Below, in pieces: positions 1-6,370 of a DNA stretch of 33,518 nucleotides. Position 1 is the first letter of the stretch; each line of letters starts with the position of its first letter. Position numbers and translations under genes: made by a program. The notes under the pieces are model-generated. The model was not told the origin of the DNA. It saw only the letters and a program-made list of their open reading frames with translations, and made no database searches. The stretch comes from Gemmatimonadota bacterium (GTDB taxonomy: Bacteria; Gemmatimonadota; Gemmatimonadetes; Gemmatimonadales; GWC2-71-9): contig SHZT01000018.1 of assembly GCA_009692185.1 (NCBI GenBank), positions 1 to 33,518 on the forward strand, read 5' to 3'.

Positions 1-123
1 GTGCTGGCGCAGATTCCGGCCTGGATTGCAGACTACAATGCCGTCGCGCCGCACTCGGCGCTCGGCTATCAGTCACCCCAGCAGTACCGGAGCACCCGGC
101 TCATGGTAGGTCCGAAGTGTTAG
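1..123 (+). CDS. IS3-family transposase, C-terminal end (cut by window start)
   Basis: The frame is open from base 1 and ends at TAG 121-123. Its 40 residues match the end of the DDE integrase core of IS3-family OrfB transposases: the pattern WIADYNAVAPHSALGYQSP is the characteristic stretch after the catalytic Glu (WI..YN..RPHSALGY.SP). The catalytic residues lie upstream of the window. The outer end of the insertion sequence should fall shortly after the stop, probably within about 124-157, but I cannot define the inverted repeat without the left end. The next bases are a truncated gene copy, so this IS border coincides with rearranged DNA. Confidence 0.85.
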   Translation: MLAQIPAWIADYNAVAPHSALGYQSPQQYRSTRLMVGPKC

Positions 124-166
124 CCCAAACTGCCTCACGAAATGGGGTATAGAGCAGAGGGCAACG

Positions 167-268
167 ATGGCGAAGGTCACCGGAATCGGCGGCGTCTTCT
201 TCAAGAGCACCGGTGATAACGCCGCACTGTCTCGCCGTACTGGCGCGCGGCAGGTGCCCGGCGAGTAG
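167..268 (+). pseudogene. Truncated duplicate of the VOC-family gene start
   Basis: From about base 158 to 231 the DNA nearly repeats the beginning of the intact VOC gene at 2689, including the GAGGGCAACG leader before the ATG. The first 21 codons give MAKVTGIGGVFFKSTGDNAA plus L, against D-H-A-A-L in the intact copy. After CTG at 229 the similarity stops abruptly, and the frame runs through 12 unrelated codons to TAG at 266. Only about one sixth of the gene remains, so no VOC fold can form. The differences from the intact copy are few and mostly silent, which suggests a fairly recent duplication or a break by the neighbouring insertion sequence. Confidence 0.85.
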
Positions 269-276
269 ACTTCAAC

Positions 277-714
277 ATGTCCTGCAGCCATACCAGATTG
301 CCGCACGAAAACCGCTTGAAGCGGGTCGCGCTGGTCCTTCTTCTTATCACTCCCCTCGCCTGCCTTGGCTCACCCAGCCGGATCCGGACGCCGCCGCGGG
401 ACTACATGACCGATCTGCCGCCGAGCCGCATCTGGGCGACATTCTCGGACGGATCGGAGCAGGAACTCCGCGAGGCGTCACTCGTTGGAGACACGCTGGT
501 CGCAACGTCTGTCGGCGGGCGAGTGGTCACCGTGCCCATGGACCGCGTGACCCAGGTCCGCGTGCGCCGGGTGTCTGTGGTGCGAAGCGCGATCCTGGTC
601 GGGATCATTGGCACCGCAGGGGCGCTTTTCTCCGTCCGCATCGATCCAAGCAGGCCGAACACGATCGACAGCACTCAGTACTATATCTGTCGAATAATGC
701 CGGCGGATTGCTAG
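277..714 (+). CDS. Small secreted or lipoprotein-like protein with glycine-rich membrane segment
   Basis: 145 residues, family not named. The N-terminus has a basic stretch and a hydrophobic core ending ITPLAC, which could be a signal peptide or weak lipobox (Pro at -3 is unusual). The middle (about residues 50-95) is predicted beta-rich, with a SLVGDTLVATSVGG...VPMDRVTQV pattern, followed by a hydrophobic Gly/Ala segment (about 102-118, AILVGIIGTAGALF). The same architecture and several of the same motifs occur in the protein at 31109-31669, so the two are probably paralogues. The ATG start lies nine bases after the truncated VOC frame and has no clear Shine-Dalgarno; a TTG at 316 is an alternative that would give a more usual signal peptide. 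Confidence 0.6.
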   Translation: MSCSHTRLPHENRLKRVALVLLLITPLACLGSPSRIRTPPRDYMTDLPPSRIWATFSDGSEQELREASLVGDTLVATSVGGRVVTVPMDRVTQVRVRRVSVVRSAILVGIIGTAGALFSVRIDPSRPNTIDSTQYYICRIMPADC

Positions 715-803
715 GAATGGCGGGCCTCCAATACGGATCACGCCAGCCCGAGGGCTTGACCCGTCGCGGGCCACGCTAACCACCAGGCACGCGATCCGTC
801 AGC

Positions 804-1200
804 ATGACCCGACCCCTTCGATATTCCATCAACGTCACACTGGACGGGTGCTGCGACCATCGTGTCATAGTCGCGGACGAGGACGTGCATCGTCACGCGG
901 TCGAGAACCTCAACCAGGCCGATGCCCTCCTCTTCGGCCGCGTGATCTACGAAATGATGGAGGCAGCGTGGCGGCACCCGGCGCCGGCGGGCGCGCGGCC
1001 TGACTGGACGGAACCATTCGCCCGGACGATCGACGCGGCAAAGAAGTACGTCGTGTCGAGCACCCTTACCCAAGTCGATTGGAACGCGGAGCTCGTGCGC
1101 GGCGACCTGGGGAAGGCCGTTCAGCAGCTCAAGCAGGAATCGGGAAGCTCGTGAGCCGGCTGGAGTTCACGTCGGGGGCGGTGGCGCTGCGGTATGAAAC
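804..1200 (+). pseudogene. RibD C-terminal / dihydrofolate reductase-like protein, broken by internal deletion
   Basis: The ATG at 804 opens a typical member of this family (MTRPLRYSINVTLDGCCDH, then ADALLFGRVIYEMMEA and KYVVSSTL). The frame stops at TGA 1152-1154 after only 116 residues, where relatives have roughly 180-200. Just after the point reading KQESG, another frame encodes SRLEFTSGAVALRYET (1152-1200), which is the usual C-terminal end of this family. The segment between (normally the GG.TL...L...GL.DEY region, about 60 residues) is missing, and the deletion also shifts the frame. The product would lack the second half of the nucleotide-binding fold, so I treat the gene as inactivated. 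Confidence 0.8.
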
Positions 1201-1263
1201 CGAGATGACGCGAAACGAACCGGAGGCTAGGCCCCCGGCTCGCCTGCGCACACTGCCCCGATG

Positions 1264-2526
1264 CTAGAGGACCTTCGGCGGCTGGATCTCGACCAGGCCG
1301 AACCGGTTCGAGCTGCTCTGGTGGATGATCAGCTTGCCGTCCCGCGTCTTGGACATGTTGCGGATAATCCCCACGCCCGACGGGACCGGGAAGCTCTGGA
1401 ACCCCTCGGTCTTCGGGTCGAAGCGGACGAGCACGTCCGGCCGCCGCGAGGACTCGTTGAACCAGATCACGTCGTCCAGTATCTCGATCGCGTACGGGTG
1501 CGACGTGGGACCACTCGGCGTGGGCCACTCCTTGACCACGCCGGTCTTCGGGTCGAGACGGCCGAGCCGGCCCTGCGAAGAGTTCACGAACCAGACGATG
1601 TCGTGGCTGTCGATCGCGAGCCGCCGCGCCTGCGTCGCCGGATCCGGCAGGGGATAGACGCGGAACGCCATCGTCACCGGGTCCACGCTCGCGATCATCG
1701 CGCCCTGCACCGGCTGCCCGCCCGGGCGATCCAGCGCCGGCCCGTTGAACGCGATCCACATCGTGCCCTTCGAGTCGATGCGCAGCCCGTAGGGGTTCGC
1801 GCTCGGCGTCGGCACCTCAGTGAGTTCGCCCGTCTTCGGGTTCAACCGGCCGAACATGCGCGCGCCCTGCGCGGTGAAATAGAGGTTGCCGTTCGGGTGA
1901 ATTAGCGGCGTATGCGGGTCGCGCGCCTTGGTCTTGTAGACCTTGACGTCGCCGTTGCGCGGATCGACGCGGCCGACAGTCCCGTTGCCGTTCCCCGTGA
2001 ACCAGATGTTACCGGCCGTATCCTCGGCGATCCCGTGCGGGCGCGACCCCTCTGGCAACTTGAACTCCCTCATCACGCTGGTCACGGGGTCTCGCCGGCC
2101 GACCAGGCTCGCAAACATCCCGGTCCACCAGATCGCGCCGTCCCTGGCCTCGAGCGGATCGCGCACGCGCTGGCCGAGGGTGGGAGCGATCCACTCCGTG
2201 AACTTCACCTTCCAGTTGCCCTGGGCGAGCGTGGCGCGCCGGGCGGGGACGGGCGGGAAGTTCCTGGCGAGATAAGCGGCCAGCACCCCCCCCTGGGTGT
2301 CCGGCAGCGCGATCATCGAGCCGAAGACGTCGCGCCATCCGGCTTCGTCGTAGCCGGCAGAGCCGAAAATGCTGTTGATCCCGTGGCAGGACGCGCAGAC
2401 GGACTGGACGATGACCTTGCCCTCTCCGTCGGGAAGCGTGCGCTGCTGCTGGGCGCCCTGGGCCGACGCCGGGAGGGCTGCGAGGAGCGCCGCACCCGCG
2501 ATCACGAACGACCGAAGCGTTGACAT
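1264..2526 (-). CDS. Secreted haem c domain fused to virginiamycin B lyase-like propeller
   Basis: 420 residues. A signal peptide (residues 1-22, cleavage after ASA) precedes a short c-type haem domain with C44-A-S-C47-H48. From about residue 125 the protein is a seven-bladed propeller of the Vgb (streptogramin lyase-like) type, seen in repeated IWFTG, LYFTA, MWIAF, VWFVN and IWFNE strands alternating with GR.DP..G turns. Classical Vgb opens streptogramin B antibiotics, but chromosomal haem-fused versions have no proven substrate, so antibiotic inactivation should not be assumed. It probably acts in the periplasm. The ATG has a strong Shine-Dalgarno (GGGAGGG) just upstream. It stands alone on the minus strand between degraded plus-strand genes. 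Confidence 0.85.
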   Translation of the reverse strand: MSTLRSFVIAGAALLAALPASAQGAQQQRTLPDGEGKVIVQSVCASCHGINSIFGSAGYDEAGWRDVFGSMIALPDTQGGVLAAYLARNFPPVPARRATLAQGNWKVKFTEWIAPTLGQRVRDPLEARDGAIWWTGMFASLVGRRDPVTSVMREFKLPEGSRPHGIAEDTAGNIWFTGNGNGTVGRVDPRNGDVKVYKTKARDPHTPLIHPNGNLYFTAQGARMFGRLNPKTGELTEVPTPSANPYGLRIDSKGTMWIAFNGPALDRPGGQPVQGAMIASVDPVTMAFRVYPLPDPATQARRLAIDSHDIVWFVNSSQGRLGRLDPKTGVVKEWPTPSGPTSHPYAIEILDDVIWFNESSRRPDVLVRFDPKTEGFQSFPVPSGVGIIRNMSKTRDGKLIIHQSSSNRFGLVEIQPPKVL

Positions 2527-2688
2527 TTTCCCTCCCTGGATGGTGTGCCCGGAGACCCGGTGTTCCGGGCCGCCCTGAACCTACCACGGTGCCCTCCCCG
2601 GTCGGTAACGACCGCCTTGCGCCCCACACCCATTCGCTCGCAGCTTAACCGCGATCCGCTAGGCGGCTGGAAAGGCAGGAGGGCAACG

Positions 2689-3075
2689 ATGGCGAAGGTT
2701 ACCGGAATCGGCGGCGTCTTCTTCAAGAGCACCGGCGACCACGCTGCACTGGCAGCGTGGTATCGGAAGTACCTGGGCATGACCCCGGAAGACTGGGGCG
2801 GCGTCATCCTCAAGTGGCCGGACGACAAGGCCGACGATAGAGGCGTTACGGTGTGGCATGTCGCGGGGAAGGACAGCAAGTGGTTCAGCCCAAGCACATC
2901 CTCCTTCATGATCAACTACCGGGTGGACAACCTCGACGAGATGCTCGCGCAACCGCGGGCGGGGGGGGTGGAGATCGTCAAGGGGCCCGACTCGGACGAC
3001 AACGGCAAGTTTGCGTGGATCATGGACCCGGACGGAAACAAGGTCGAGCTCTGGGAGCCGAAGGGTTCTGGCTAG
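2689..3075 (+). CDS. VOC-family (glyoxalase/bleomycin resistance fold) protein
   Basis: 128 residues, normal for a single-unit VOC protein with two beta-alpha-beta-beta-beta modules. Module one begins GGVFFKSTGDHAALAAWYRK, a typical start of the pairing helix; module two ends WIMDPDGNKVELWEP, the family's signature C-terminal strand carrying the usual Glu metal ligand. The first-module His ligand of glyoxalase I is not evident, so metal use and substrate are unknown. The start is fixed by AGGAGG at 2677-2682, six bases before the ATG, and by conservation of this leader in the truncated copy at 167. The frame stays open upstream but without family similarity. Confidence 0.88.
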   Translation: MAKVTGIGGVFFKSTGDHAALAAWYRKYLGMTPEDWGGVILKWPDDKADDRGVTVWHVAGKDSKWFSPSTSSFMINYRVDNLDEMLAQPRAGGVEIVKGPDSDDNGKFAWIMDPDGNKVELWEPKGSG

Positions 3076-3110
3076 GCCGCGGCGGCCGCCGAATACCAAA
3101 CGAGAACCGC

Positions 3111-3179
3111 ATGCCGCCTTACAACGTTCAACTTGCCGATCTCCAAAGCGTGCCACTGGCGGTCGTGCGTCGCCAGGTA
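3111..3179 (+). pseudogene. GyrI-like domain protein, N-terminal fragment
   Basis: Starting at ATG 3111, the residues MPPYNVQLADLQSVPLAVVR plus R-Q resemble the first strand of GyrI-like/effector-binding proteins, which typically begin M.Y.V.....P..LAVVR. Similarity ends at about 3179, and the following sequence in this frame looks unrelated. The remaining roughly 130 residues of such a protein are absent. It lies between the VOC gene and a DUF1801 fragment, suggesting that one deletion joined the start of one gene to the end of another. The match is short, so this is tentative. Confidence 0.5.
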
Positions 3180-3249
3180 CACGGTAATCGGTTTCGGGTG
3201 TTCTACGACTTGGGAGCCCAGCATACCAGTGCCACTCACACCGCGCCAA

Positions 3250-3408
3250 ATGACCGCGGCCATTCGGCGGGCGCACGCCACCGCGCTCAGGGGATTCAAG
3301 ACCTCGACCGGGACTACCCAGTTTCCATTCGCCAAGCCCGAGCCCGTGTCGCTCGTGAAGCACCTGGTCAAGGCTCGCATCGCGGCATTGCGTCAGGATG
3401 CCCTCTAA
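3250..3408 (+). pseudogene. DUF1801 (YdhG-like) protein, C-terminal fragment
   Basis: The frame from 3250 to TAA 3406-3408 reads ...GFKTSTGTTQFPFAKPEPVS then LVKHLVKARIAALRQ. This fits the C-terminal end of DUF1801 proteins (G.FKTSKGTIQFP..KPLP..LVK.IVKARI). The upstream two thirds of the domain are missing, and the bases before 3250 give no family-like sequence in any frame. In an intact ancestor this gene would have overlapped the GNAT gene by 11 bases, so the two were probably once cotranscribed. The remnant may still be translated from ATG 3250 or 3133, but it is too short to fold as the domain. Confidence 0.6.
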
Positions 3409-3886
3409 CACCACGCAGACCACGATCCGCGTCGTCCCCTACGTGCCTGGCGACCCGACCCACCGCAGTGCCTTTCGCGCGCTCAACATGGCCTGGATCG
3501 AGGAGTATTTCGCCGTCGAGGGCCGCGATCGCATCGAACTGGATGACCCCGAGCGCCACATTCTCGCCACCGGGGGCCATATCTTCGTCGCTGAGGATGG
3601 CACCACGGTGCTCGGCGTCGTTGCGCTGATCCCTGAGCACGACGGCGCCTGGGAACTCGTAAAAATGGCGGTCGCCCGCGAGGCACGCGGCCGTGGTGTG
3701 GGACGCGCGTTGGGGGAAGCCATGATCGCGAAAGCCCGCTCGCTCGGCGCGTCGCGGGTCGAGCTGCTCTCGAACACCGTGCTCACACCGGCCATCTCGC
3801 TCTATCGCGCGCTCGGCTTCGTTCAAGTACCGTTACCCGCCACAGACTACGCGCGAGCGAACATCAAGATGGTGTTGACACTTTGA
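3398..3886 (+). CDS. GNAT-family N-acetyltransferase
   Basis: 162 residues, a full single GNAT domain that should transfer an acetyl group from acetyl-CoA to an amine. Motif A is clear: a beta-4 strand (ELVKMAV) followed by the CoA pyrophosphate-binding loop ARGRGVGRAL. The last motif has the family's usual ...SLYRALGFVQVPL pattern. The substrate cannot be told from sequence. The start ATG overlaps the end of the DUF1801 remnant, and the stop overlaps the next gene by four bases (TTGA), so the GNAT and TPR genes are probably translated from one message. Confidence 0.9.
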   Translation: MPSNTTQTTIRVVPYVPGDPTHRSAFRALNMAWIEEYFAVEGRDRIELDDPERHILATGGHIFVAEDGTTVLGVVALIPEHDGAWELVKMAVAREARGRGVGRALGEAMIAKARSLGASRVELLSNTVLTPAISLYRALGFVQVPLPATDYARANIKMVLTL

Positions 3887-4602
3887 GAACAAACCTGGCC
3901 GTCATTGCGCTGGCGTTTCTGGTCGCGCCCGTCCACGCCATGCAGGCCCCGGCCTCCCCTCCGGACGATCCGATTGTCTCGTTCTTCACGGGCTGGCACG
4001 TCATCTACGCCCACCTGCAGCCGGCATTGGGGACGGGAGACTCGGTGTCACCGGGCGGTGCCATCGGGACCATCGAAGAACCGCCTGCCCAGCAGTCGGC
4101 CCAGTATCAGGGCCTGCTCACCATTGCCCGCCAGCTCTACGCCCAGGGTCAGTTCACCGACGCGCTCGATGTTCTCGAGCCGGCCGTGGCCGGGGAGCCT
4201 GACAACCCGTTTATCCTGAACGAGTACGCGAGAGGGCTGTTCCAGGTGGATTCATTGCGGTCGGGGAGCCGGCAGTACTACGAACAGCTCGATGTCGTGC
4301 TGACCCGTCTCCAGAACCCGGGCTCCCGGGACATCGTCCTGGACATGTGGTTCGCCGAAGCCTACTGGAAGCTCGGCCTCCTCTACCTCGACGCGAAAGA
4401 CTATCCGAGGGCGTACTTGCAGTTCGCCAGGGTGGCGCTGTCGAACCTCGGAGAACCCGAGCTCCGGGAACAGATGTACGGGTACCTGGCCGAGGCTGCG
4501 TTCAGTCTCAAGCAGCAACCCAGTGCGGATTGGTTCATTCGAAAGACTCTGGAACTCAACCCGGACAACCAGTACGTGCTCAAGTTTCGCACTTCAAAGT
4601 AG
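3883..4602 (+). CDS. Secreted tetratricopeptide-repeat protein
   Basis: 239 residues. The TTG start at 3883 overlaps the GNAT stop and gives a good signal peptide (MRTNLAVIALAFLVAPVHA, cleavage after VHA); the next ATG at 3939 would remove it, so TTG is preferred. After a linker of about 45 residues, degenerate TPR helices run from about residue 75 to the end: LLTIARQLYAQGQFTDALDV, then AEAYWKLGLLYLDAKDYPRA, then EAAFSLKQQPSADWFIRKTL. TPR proteins are scaffolds for protein contacts, and nothing here suggests an enzyme. It is probably periplasmic. Confidence 0.75.
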   Translation: MRTNLAVIALAFLVAPVHAMQAPASPPDDPIVSFFTGWHVIYAHLQPALGTGDSVSPGGAIGTIEEPPAQQSAQYQGLLTIARQLYAQGQFTDALDVLEPAVAGEPDNPFILNEYARGLFQVDSLRSGSRQYYEQLDVVLTRLQNPGSRDIVLDMWFAEAYWKLGLLYLDAKDYPRAYLQFARVALSNLGEPELREQMYGYLAEAAFSLKQQPSADWFIRKTLELNPDNQYVLKFRTSK

Positions 4603-4730
4603 GTGGTTTGGGGCCCGCAACAATTGGCTACTGCCTGCAATGATCTGAGACCAATCACCCAGGATTGCCATCCCATCTTGCATCATGCGGCGGCTCTTCA
4701 ACTATCCCCAATCGCGTTCCAGGATTGTCT

Positions 4731-4749
4731 TGTGTAGATTGGTGTGTAG
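4731..4749 (+). promoter_or_regulatory. Direct repeat TGTGTAG-N5-TGTGTAG upstream of vapB
   Basis: Two identical heptamers (4731-4737 and 4743-4749) lie on the same helix face, 12 bases apart, ending at the Shine-Dalgarno AGGAGG (4748-4753) of the antitoxin gene. VapB-type antitoxins usually repress their own operon with VapC by binding repeats at the promoter, so this is a plausible operator. Binding is inferred from position only. Confidence 0.4.
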
Positions 4750-4759
4750 GAGGTCACAC

Positions 4760-4960
4760 ATGGCAACCAACCTGGCACTCGACCCGAAGCTCATCGACCG
4801 AGCCCTCGCCGTGAGTGGCGAAAAGACCAAGAAGGACGCGGTGACCAAGGCGCTGAAGGAATTCATCGCCCGCCGCGAACAGGGGCGTCTGCTCGACCTG
4901 TTCGGCAAGGTAGACTGGGACCCGGACTATGACTACAAGAAGGAACGGTCCCGGCCGTGA
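4760..4960 (+). CDS. vapB: VapB-family antitoxin
   Basis: 66 residues. The N-terminal MATNLALDPKLIDRALAVSG plus EKTKKDAVTKAL resembles the short DNA-binding antitoxins of the VapB type, in which a beta strand and two helices form a dimeric DNA-binding domain. The acidic/aromatic tail (LLDLFGKVDWDPDYDYKKER) is the part expected to wrap over the toxin active site. The ATG at 4760 has a perfect AGGAGG six bases upstream, so the longer open frame before it is not needed. The stop overlaps the GTG start of vapC (GTGA), the standard coupling in this system. Confidence 0.88.
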   Translation: MATNLALDPKLIDRALAVSGEKTKKDAVTKALKEFIARREQGRLLDLFGKVDWDPDYDYKKERSRP

Positions 4961-5364
4961 ACCTGCTCGTTGATACCAGCGTCTGGTCCCTGGTCCTTCG
5001 GCGTGACGTCCCGGCCGAGGTTCCGGAGGCCGTGTACCTGCGGACGGCGATCGGACGGGGCGACTCGATCGTCACGACCGGTATCGTCCTGCAAGAGATT
5101 CTCCAGGGCGTCACCAGCGCCAAAATGCGGACGACGATTCAGGATCGTTTCACCGCACTTCCCTTCCTCGTGCCTGATCGGACCGACCACGTCCACGCAG
5201 CCGATCTTCATGGCGCCGCAAGACAAAAGGGAATCCAGGTCGGCACGGTGGACGCACTCCTCGCGGCCCTATGCCTGAAACACCATCTCACGATGCTCTC
5301 GACAGATGCCGACTTCAAGAACCTGCGAAAAGTCGCGCCGCTGGCGATCTGGGAAGAGAAGTAG
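4957..5364 (+). CDS. vapC: VapC-family PIN-domain ribonuclease toxin
   Basis: 135 residues, the usual length. PIN-domain toxins are Mg2+-dependent ribonucleases that cut tRNA or rRNA and arrest growth unless held by VapB. All expected acidic residues are present: D6 in LVDTSVWS, E47 in QEILQG, D99 in GTVDALLAA and D117 in STDADF. The protein therefore looks active. The start is GTG 4957, overlapping the vapB stop by four bases. The RNA target cannot be read from sequence. The pair sits between a secreted TPR gene and a convergent membrane TPR gene. Confidence 0.92.
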   Translation: MNLLVDTSVWSLVLRRDVPAEVPEAVYLRTAIGRGDSIVTTGIVLQEILQGVTSAKMRTTIQDRFTALPFLVPDRTDHVHAADLHGAARQKGIQVGTVDALLAALCLKHHLTMLSTDADFKNLRKVAPLAIWEEK

Positions 5365-5385
5365 CGCCCGTGCGGGTCGTGGGTC

Positions 5386-6243
5386 CTAGCCGTCGTTGAT
5401 CCCCAACGCATGCATTCGGGCCGCGAGATCATAGGGCGACAACCCCAGCTCGTTCGCGGCCATCGCCCGATCGCCACCCACCTTGGTGAGCACCGACCGG
5501 ATCCCCTCGATCTCCAGCGTCCGCCTGACCTCCCCTGCCGCCTCGGATGCTGACTTCTTCCCGATGCTCTCCAGGAACTGCGCCGTGAACGGCGCCAACC
5601 CATCCCGCTCCCGATTCAGCATTTCCCGCATCTGACCGAGCTGTTTCGCCGCGGCCTCGGCCCCGGGCGTCCCCGGAAACCGCTCGCACATCTGCACCAG
5701 TTCGGGAATCGCCTTTCGCGGGGTCTTGAGCCGGTTGACGTAGAGATCCACGATTTCCTGGATCACGAGCATCCGCTGTCCCGCCGAGAGCTTTGCCTCC
5801 GCCCGCGCCCGCTGGAACCAGCTCAGCGCATCGTCATAGCGCTGGAGATTGTCCCGATGGAGCCACGCGAGCCGGAGATATAGCTCGGGATCCTCCGGGT
5901 TCTCGATGCACTGAAGTTCATAGGCCGCCGCCGCGTCATCGTACCGGCCGCGCGCCACGAGGGATGCCGCGAACGAGAAATCGGTCTTGTAGGGCGTCGA
6001 GTCGCCGGAGGGGGCATAGATCAACTGCGCCGCCGCTCCGGACCCCGCCGTCAGCGTCATCGAGCTGTAGTAAACCGTGAGCCCGATGATCAGCATCCTG
6101 CCGGGGACCGCCAGGAACGGATTGAACCCGTAGTGATCTGCCATGAACCAGCCCACGAACCCGCCCATGAGGAGCCCCACCCCCACGGACCATGACAGGG
6201 CCCCGAGCTTGTTGACCCGCTCGGACGCATCAAGGTTTTTCAA
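5386..6243 (-). CDS. Membrane-anchored TPR protein with Fis-like helix-turn-helix C-terminus
   Basis: 285 residues. Two hydrophobic segments (about 15-35 and 43-62) are followed by TPR-like helices (about 88-150, including AASLVARGRYDDAAAAYELQ and LRLAWLHRDNLQRYDDALSW) and a helical region. The last 40 residues (EGIRSVLTKVGGDRAMAANE then LGLSPYDLAARMHALGI) match the pattern of the Fis/NtrC-type DNA-binding helix-turn-helix. A membrane protein with this ending is unusual; the C-terminal domain may bind DNA at the membrane or serve another contact. The start is TTG 6243, since an in-frame stop lies 39 bases upstream and no ATG intervenes. It converges on vapC with 21 bases between. Confidence 0.7.
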   Translation of the reverse strand: MKNLDASERVNKLGALSWSVGVGLLMGGFVGWFMADHYGFNPFLAVPGRMLIIGLTVYYSSMTLTAGSGAAAQLIYAPSGDSTPYKTDFSFAASLVARGRYDDAAAAYELQCIENPEDPELYLRLAWLHRDNLQRYDDALSWFQRARAEAKLSAGQRMLVIQEIVDLYVNRLKTPRKAIPELVQMCERFPGTPGAEAAAKQLGQMREMLNRERDGLAPFTAQFLESIGKKSASEAAGEVRRTLEIEGIRSVLTKVGGDRAMAANELGLSPYDLAARMHALGINDG

Positions 6244-6315
6244 CCGCTTGGCCGTAGGTCCACCTCGTTGGCGACGCGCTCAAATACCACCACGGCGACG
6301 CCGCGGCAAGTCGCC

Positions 6316-6339
6316 GTTCCCAGCCTGAAGGCTGGGAAC
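6316..6339 (+). repeat. Perfect 10-bp stem-loop in the aconitase leader
   Basis: GTTCCCAGCC (6316-6325), loop TGAA, then GGCTGGGAAC (6330-6339). There is no U-run after it on either strand, so it is a poor intrinsic terminator. It ends 31 bases before the acnA ATG and could be a REP-like element, an mRNA-stabilising hairpin or a regulator site. Function is not shown by sequence. Confidence 0.7.
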
Positions 6340-6370
6340 AAACAGACCCCCACTGGATTATTATTCCCCC

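Noticed and set aside
1264-2526. Streptogramin resistance gene
   Set aside because: Similarity is to the Vgb propeller fold in general, and the added haem domain and export signal argue for another role.
4685-4759. Longer N-terminus for VapB starting at 4685
   Set aside because: The extra residues have no antitoxin similarity, cover the direct repeat, and the ATG at 4760 has an ideal Shine-Dalgarno.
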